Below, in pieces: positions 58,848 to 64,000 of a stretch of 64,000 nucleotides of DNA. The stretch's first letter is position 1, and each line of letters begins with the position of its first letter. The notes under the pieces are model-generated. The model saw only the letters and a list, made by a program, of their open reading frames with translations, ran no database searches and was not told where the DNA came from. The stretch lies in contig NC_052401.1 of NCBI RefSeq assembly GCF_009389715.1, positions 5,374,071-5,438,070 on the forward strand. The letters are read 5' to 3'. A program made the position numbers and the translations under genes. This stretch comes from Phoenix dactylifera (lineage: Eukaryota > Streptophyta > Magnoliopsida > Arecales > Arecaceae).

Positions 58848-61470
58848 CTAATCTTCTTGCACACACCTTGGGAGCATGAGTCCAAGAGTTCTGCAACTAT
58901 CACTAGAAACAGGAGAAAGCCGTTCTTGAATGCAGTTCACAAGATTGACAGTTTCCTGGTTCCATTGTAAGGGCTGCCTTCTACAGCTCTGAAAATTTTA
59001 TGAGTCAAAATCAGTGGATTAACTTAAGCCAAGATGAGCGTAGCGTCAATCCTCTTACCTCAGAAGACCATAGATGGTCGCCTGCTTTACGAGGAATTAT
59101 GTGGAAATGAGTCTGCAGTTATGATACATTGTGTGAGATGCATCAGATAGATGAAAAATATATTACAATTATCGTGCTCTTCTGTTTAAAATTGAATTAA
59201 AAAAATATCAACATACATGAAATATTACTTGTCCTGCAGCTAACCCGTTGTTGACCAGCAAATTGAAAGAATCTGCAAAATCACGTAACCACGTTCAAGG
59301 AAAACCAAACTCTTAAGAACAAGCAATTGATGGATATTCAAGAGTATTCTGATCGAGGATAATCCATATACTTTTCCCCCTTAATTTAACCATTTTCCTA
59401 AGAAAATGGCTTCAGGGGGAGGCTTTGCTGTTATTAAGATTTTGAAGAACTAGTTTTGGCCAAAGCTGCTGGTCCCTATCACTTGTGATTTGTAAAGTTT
59501 TCACATAGTGCCATTTTTAAACACTATGGCATGGAAGAATAGGAGCATGAAGAACAACCAAAAATCTAGTTCAGCGCAAAGAAGGAAAGCCAAACGGAAG
59601 AAATTTTGTCCCTCAAGAGTTACAGTACACAAAATCTGTCAGAGGGAGATGGAACAAACATAGCTTAGGAAAAGAAAAGACCCAACCCTTAGGAAAGAAA
59701 AACAACCAATGACATAAAACATGACTTCAAATAATGTTAAAAGAAGACTGAAGAAGGGAATCAATAGAGACCTCAAATCACCTGGTTGCAGTTTACACCC
59801 CTATTTTGGAAAATTGTTAGGGCTTGCGGTTGTGCCAGGCTGATAAAAAGATATCTGAGTGGCAAAGGGGCCTGTACTCTCAAAGGCCATACATAGTAGA
59901 AACTTTCCATCCAAAGGATGATGGCAAGATCTAAACTGGTACAATGTACCCCTTTGACAAGGCAACCATCAAGGAAGGTAGATAATCCCTATCATCCTAT
60001 GCTCTAAGTTAACAATATTCAGAAATACCTTGTGTAGATATTAAATAAAAATAAAAATAAAAACCAATGATACTGAAATTAATGATCTTCCCAATACTGG
60101 ATAGCATGATTGAGCAGCCAAATTCTCGAAATTTGATAAGATATGTTGATGACAGTATTTTAATTTAGGAAGATGCAAGTTGCATGCAATGCTGGAGATA
60201 GGTTAATAATGAGTCAATATACCAAAAAATATCATGATCAATCTCCAGTGCATGGTGACATTGCAACAACATGATCATGACACCGAGCAAATATTGATGC
60301 AAAGTTGAAAGGGCTGCAGGCATGCAATGAAAGTCCACTAATAAGAACCGAAGTCACTATATTATAAAATATACAAGTATGTTGATAATGTACAAACTAA
60401 GCATATTGTTTGTTGTTACATTTGACAGATTTGCCTCCAAATGCCTAGGCGAACCATGAGAGAAAGCATGATTTTTCACATGTACGTGTGGGTGTGAATG
60501 CACATATCTGTCTGTATGCCTGTCTATTTGTATGCGAGTATATATGTAGACATGCATGCAATCTTCATTTTCATTAGGTCCAATAAGATGTATCCTCGTT
60601 CACATTAGCATCCATTCATCGTGAGGTTTAATGAAACCAAACTGGATTACAAAGACAAATCATCTTGCATTGGACAAGAGCAACAATAACTTTTAAGTGC
60701 TGAACAAGTGGTGCCAATAGGCCTTTAATCAAGACACCATATTTGAAACCCAAAACCAACAAATCAAACAACCAAGGAAGATTAGTAATAGCTAAGTTCA
60801 ATGACAAATATGTTATTACTCCCTTCTTTTATTAGTTTACAGAAGATTCTAAAAATTACAATGTATTTTTTAATTGTTAACAAAAACTTATACAATATGT
60901 TCACTTTGTATTGCTTTAAATTGGAGTGTCCATTTGATAATAACACAAATTTGATAATGGAATGAAGAAGGTGAATGAAAGGATGCACGAGTAACTCTTA
61001 TATTAAGTCAAATGCCTAGCCAATCGCCCGGGCTACATCTCAATTCTGCCCGGGCAGTCGGCCAACCATCAGTACAATAAGGAGGATAATTAACAATAAA
61101 GACGTTTCTTACACTGTTTACTGTGTTTGTAAAGAACTTAAAATTTTCCAGTCAACGAGCTTTTATTAGGATAACAATCAAAGATTCGAATGCCAGAAGA
61201 GCTGAAGTTGTTCCCCACTTTGCCACTTGTCTTATCTCATCTAGAGAAATAATCAGACAGGATATTACATGGAAACCTTCATTCTCTATTTCATCAAATA
61301 TAAAAGAGGCAAACATACTAAAAGTAGTACTCACAATCACAACAGGAAACAAATTCTAACATGGCAAGCATAACCTTAGACAGATATATTAAATTTGACC
61401 TACCGCATTGAGTAGCTTTCATAATTGCATTGCCAAGAAATGGTATCTTGGAACACATGGCTGCTATTAC
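58848..61470 (-). CDS. HINT3: HINT3-like histidine-triad nucleotide hydrolase (5' partial)
   Basis: Four exons are readable on the minus strand: 61404-61470, 59217-59272, 59059-59112 and 58848-58988 (stop TAG), with GT-AG introns and agreeing phases. The joined product reads VIAAMCSKIPFLGNAIMKATQC, then DSFNLLVNNGLAAGQVIFH, THFHIIPRKAGDHLWSSE and a 46-residue tail ending LPRCVQED. The histidine triad HTHFHII is split between the second and third listed exons. This is the C-terminal half of the HIT fold and closely follows plant HINT3, an adenylylsulfatase/nucleoside phosphoramidase. The N-terminal half (the CxFC zinc site and an HSLIIPK-type segment) was not found up to 64000, so exon 1 or more lie beyond the right edge. 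Intron sizes are 2.1 kb between the first two and under 110 bp for the rest. Other HINT paralogues are possible. Confidence 0.87.
61026..61055. repeat. GCCCGGGC hairpin in the HINT3-like intron
   Basis: Two perfect 8-bp palindromes GCCCGGGC at 61026-61033 and 61048-61055, separated by 14 bp, in an otherwise AT-rich intron. They can pair with each other or with themselves. They may be the ends of a small inserted repeat. Confidence 0.75.
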
Positions 61471-64000
61471 CTGCATTTGAAATACTAAATGTGACCTCAA
61501 CAATTCGCTACAGGTATCCATTTTTCATTTCCTTTTTCTTTATTGATGATTATTAATTGCAGACTTATGGCAACAAGATCTTGGATCTAACCATGTAACA
61601 GAGGTTAAAAGAGTTGATTATATAATATTAATTTTGAGAAGAGGGTTTAGAACAGCAAAATCAATGAAAAAGAAAGAAACTATCCATGAAGTACTAGCCA
61701 ATAAAGAAAGAATTAAATTCAGTTAAACAACATGCAGTCATGATAATGGAAAACTATCTAACAAGCAATTCCTAAACCAGGTTTATTTTGACATTATTAT
61801 TTATTTCAGACAGAACCAAATACAAATACAATTCTTAATAATGTATTTGCTAAGAAAGAAGTATAAAAAATTAAAATGGGGATTAACCAACAATTGTTTG
61901 TAGTTATCTGCCCTGCAAACTTGATAAGATACAGGACAATGAACTACATATTATGATGTAGTTGATCTATAAATACTGACCCAGAATGTTGATTATCTAA
62001 GCAGATTGTGAATGCAAAGTTTATATAGATAAAAAAGATTATCCATTCACTTTTTAAGAGAACAGTTTAGGAAGTACCACCTTTTACTGTGGTGCATGTG
62101 ATACTTATTCTGAAGGATGACCAAATATTACCATCTGATTAACAAGCCAAAGTGTGTTTATACATAACCAGCTTATCATAGTGACATGACAAAAAATATC
62201 TTGAAATCTTCTATACTGATGACATATGTAAGGGAATTCAGCAATGGACATGACAAGCAATTAAAGTTGGATGACCAATGGATGAATAAGGGGAACTTGT
62301 CTTCAGCAGATCTAGAATAAAATGAGTATATTTAATTCAAAGAGGATCTGATCATGCATATGATCAGTTTGTAAGTGATGATCTGAAATACTAGCATACT
62401 CAAGGACCCACAGACATTCAAAACTAATCTTTCTAAATATTCAAAAGCATCAAAACGAAAGAAGAAAGTTCACATTCTTCATACAAGCTAAATAAGATGC
62501 TCATTGATAAGTATCTACTGTTATGACTTGATCAAAATAATAACATGCATCTATTACTGGAGGTCTCCTCCTACCCCAAACTTTGTAGTCCCTTGTCTCA
62601 TTAATAAATTTGTATGCATTTCTTACTTCAATAAATGTTCTAGAAGGTTCGGAACCCAAAATTATGACCCATTAAAATAGTATCCCTTTACCCTGTTCAT
62701 CACCTTCTAACCATGGTCTGACGAACCGACCTGTACCGGCCGGATCGGGCCGTATCGGACTGGTCCGGCAAGTAACGGGTACACCGGAGCCGTAGAAATT
62801 GGTACAGACCGAACCCAGCCGGAGCCGGAGAAGACGATGAGGAGAGAGAGAGCGGGGAAGAGAGGGAGGGAGGAGAGGCCTCCGCCGCCCGCGGAGGGCC
62901 GTGAGAGGCCGGCAGAGGCCAAGGGGGGGCGGGGGAGCTCGCGGGGGCCCAGTGGAGACCGCAAAAAAAAATATAGAATTTTTAAGTCGATTTGCCGACT
63001 TCACTTAAAAATTCTATATTTTTTCTACGGCCGCAGCCTCGGCCTCTGCGGGCTCAACCGCCCCCCGGCCTCCGCCACCCCCCCACGGCCCTCCGCGGAC
63101 GGCCCGCGGACGGCCTCTCCTCTCCTCCCTCTCGCCCCCGCTCGCTCTTTCGTTCTCTTCTTCTTCCCTGGCTCCGGCGGAGAAGAGTGTTCCGGTTCGG
63201 TACCGATTTAAACCGGTACAAACCGGAACCATACCGGTCCAGTAGGCGACTAGTATGCCTACCGGTACCGGTACAGCGAACCTTGCTTCCAATTCTTTCT
63301 TTTCTCCCTTCTCCATATCCATCACTCTCACTTCCCTAGAGTTTAGTAACATATATGGAAGTCCGCTATCCTGTCATATTAAACCCCCTAAAGAGCTCTT
63401 AGTCGCCAACATCTTGAAGCCTCCAAAACCTCACCCAGTTTCATCAGTTTGCCATCAATTATCAACATTAAGACTAGCCATAAGGTGCACCCGAGAATAA
63501 ACCTCTTCACTCATCACCTCAGTTGATAGAACAGAAGTTATAGGCAGTATGAACAAGGACTCAAGGAGTTTGTCATAAGTAACTCTTCTAACAAAGGATA
63601 AACCCTCTTTTTAGCAATAATTAGAAGCATATTTGCATAGCAAGCATAAGAACATTTTTTCCCATACGCAATATGCAAGCTGCCACAATTGTTATAGCAG
63701 AAAAACCCAAATTGCAGCAAATAGGTCCTGTTGTAACCCATGCTGCAATGGCACATCAAAAAACCTTCCCCAGTGATGTGAATAACCAAGCAGTTGACAC
63801 TGCATCAAACTGCAGATGTCCCTAGTAGTATGCTTTCTCCCTAAAAACCTCATTCTAATCTACAGCATTTCATGATATGAATGCTCCTAGGGAGAATAGA
63901 TTTTGAAACTTTCACTTCCAAGTAGCTTAGCATCTCATATTTGAGAGAATTCATTAAGTTAAGAAAAGAAAGGAAAGTTTGAGAGAATAGAAAGAAAATT
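61471..64000 (-). other. Probable intron of the HINT3-like gene, no exon found
   Basis: By frame, the exon ending at 61470 must be preceded by coding exons at higher coordinates, but none with HIT-family motifs is seen to the window edge. The stretch is therefore probably intronic. It contains the fold-back element listed separately. The frame at 63538-63789 has no recognisable motif. Confidence 0.45.
62712..63292. repeat. Fold-back (inverted-repeat) element, GA/CT armed, copy 2
   Basis: The left arm is rich in G/A and G/C (ACCGGCC, GAGGAGAGAGAG, GGGAGGGAGG). The right arm is its pyrimidine-rich counterpart (CTCTCCTCTCCTCC, CTCTTCTTC) ending in ACCGGTACC-type repeats. The centre is a perfect 21-bp inverted repeat, 62966-62986 with 63004-63024, enclosing TCGATTTGCCGACTTCAC. 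The sequence GCCGACTTCACTTAAAAA also occurs, with one mismatch, in the copy at 1.6-2.3 kb, so both belong to one family. Open frames here are compositional. Confidence 0.75.

Noticed and set aside
62672..63352. Frames of 85-124 codons on both strands
   Set aside because: They are compositional products of the fold-back element's GC/GA and CT arms.
1..64000. CRISPR arrays, bacterial operons, prophage or organelle-derived blocks
   Set aside because: No regularly spaced repeats, ribosome-binding patterns or organelle gene sequences were seen; all genes have nuclear plant structure.

Overview
The window is nuclear DNA of a flowering plant. It has GT-AG introns, long AT-rich intergenic DNA, many (GA)n/(CT)n microsatellites and several plant transposon classes. 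The gene complement (a BABY BOOM-type AP2 factor, a CFL1-like WW protein, a plant PLS-type PPR protein) fits a monocot, possibly a palm. That placement is inference, because no species marker is visible.

Five host genes can be read from splice structure and protein motifs: (1) a GOT1-family Golgi transport gene, + strand, about 3.2-7.4 kb, with its first exon missing; (2) a CURLY FLAG LEAF 1-like WW-domain gene, + strand, 28.75-29.74 kb, two exons joined across an apparent GC-AG intron; (3) a single-exon E-type PPR gene, - strand, 31.86-33.85 kb; (4) a complete nine-exon BABY BOOM (BBM) gene, - strand, 44.27-48.43 kb, including a 9-nt micro-exon; (5) the 3' part of a HINT3-like histidine-triad gene, - strand, 58.85-61.47 kb, whose 5' exons must lie beyond the right edge.

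The space between them is mostly transposon-derived. A hAT MITE lies at 9.31-9.89 kb and an RTE-type LINE tail at 11.6-12.0 kb. A structurally complete 3.3-kb hAT element (12.128-15.443 kb) has an exact 8-bp target duplication and a 619-codon transposase frame. A TIR MITE abuts it (15.454-16.268 kb). A possible TIR element sits at 18.08-19.15 kb, a decayed minus-strand LINE at 20.2-22.6 kb, and a LINE RNase H tail at 22.7-22.9 kb. A fold-back element is at 25.1-25.6 kb and a Tourist-like MITE with TTA duplication at 34.69-35.16 kb. A CACTA (En/Spm) 5' part with a stop-riddled transposase gene spans 36.58 to about 40.1 kb. A copia RNase H relic (52.8-53.1 kb) is followed directly by a short non-autonomous CACTA relative (53.13-55.03 kb). 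Two related purine/pyrimidine fold-back elements lie near the two ends of the window.

The host genes do not form a pathway; they are independent neighbours (secretory transport, cuticle-related regulation, organelle RNA editing, embryogenic transcription control, nucleotide hydrolysis). I see no clearly new biological system. The features most worth follow-up are the near-intact hAT element, the GC-AG intron, the BBM micro-exon structure, the CAG-to-TAG decay of the CACTA gene, and the two CACTA copies that share a leader.
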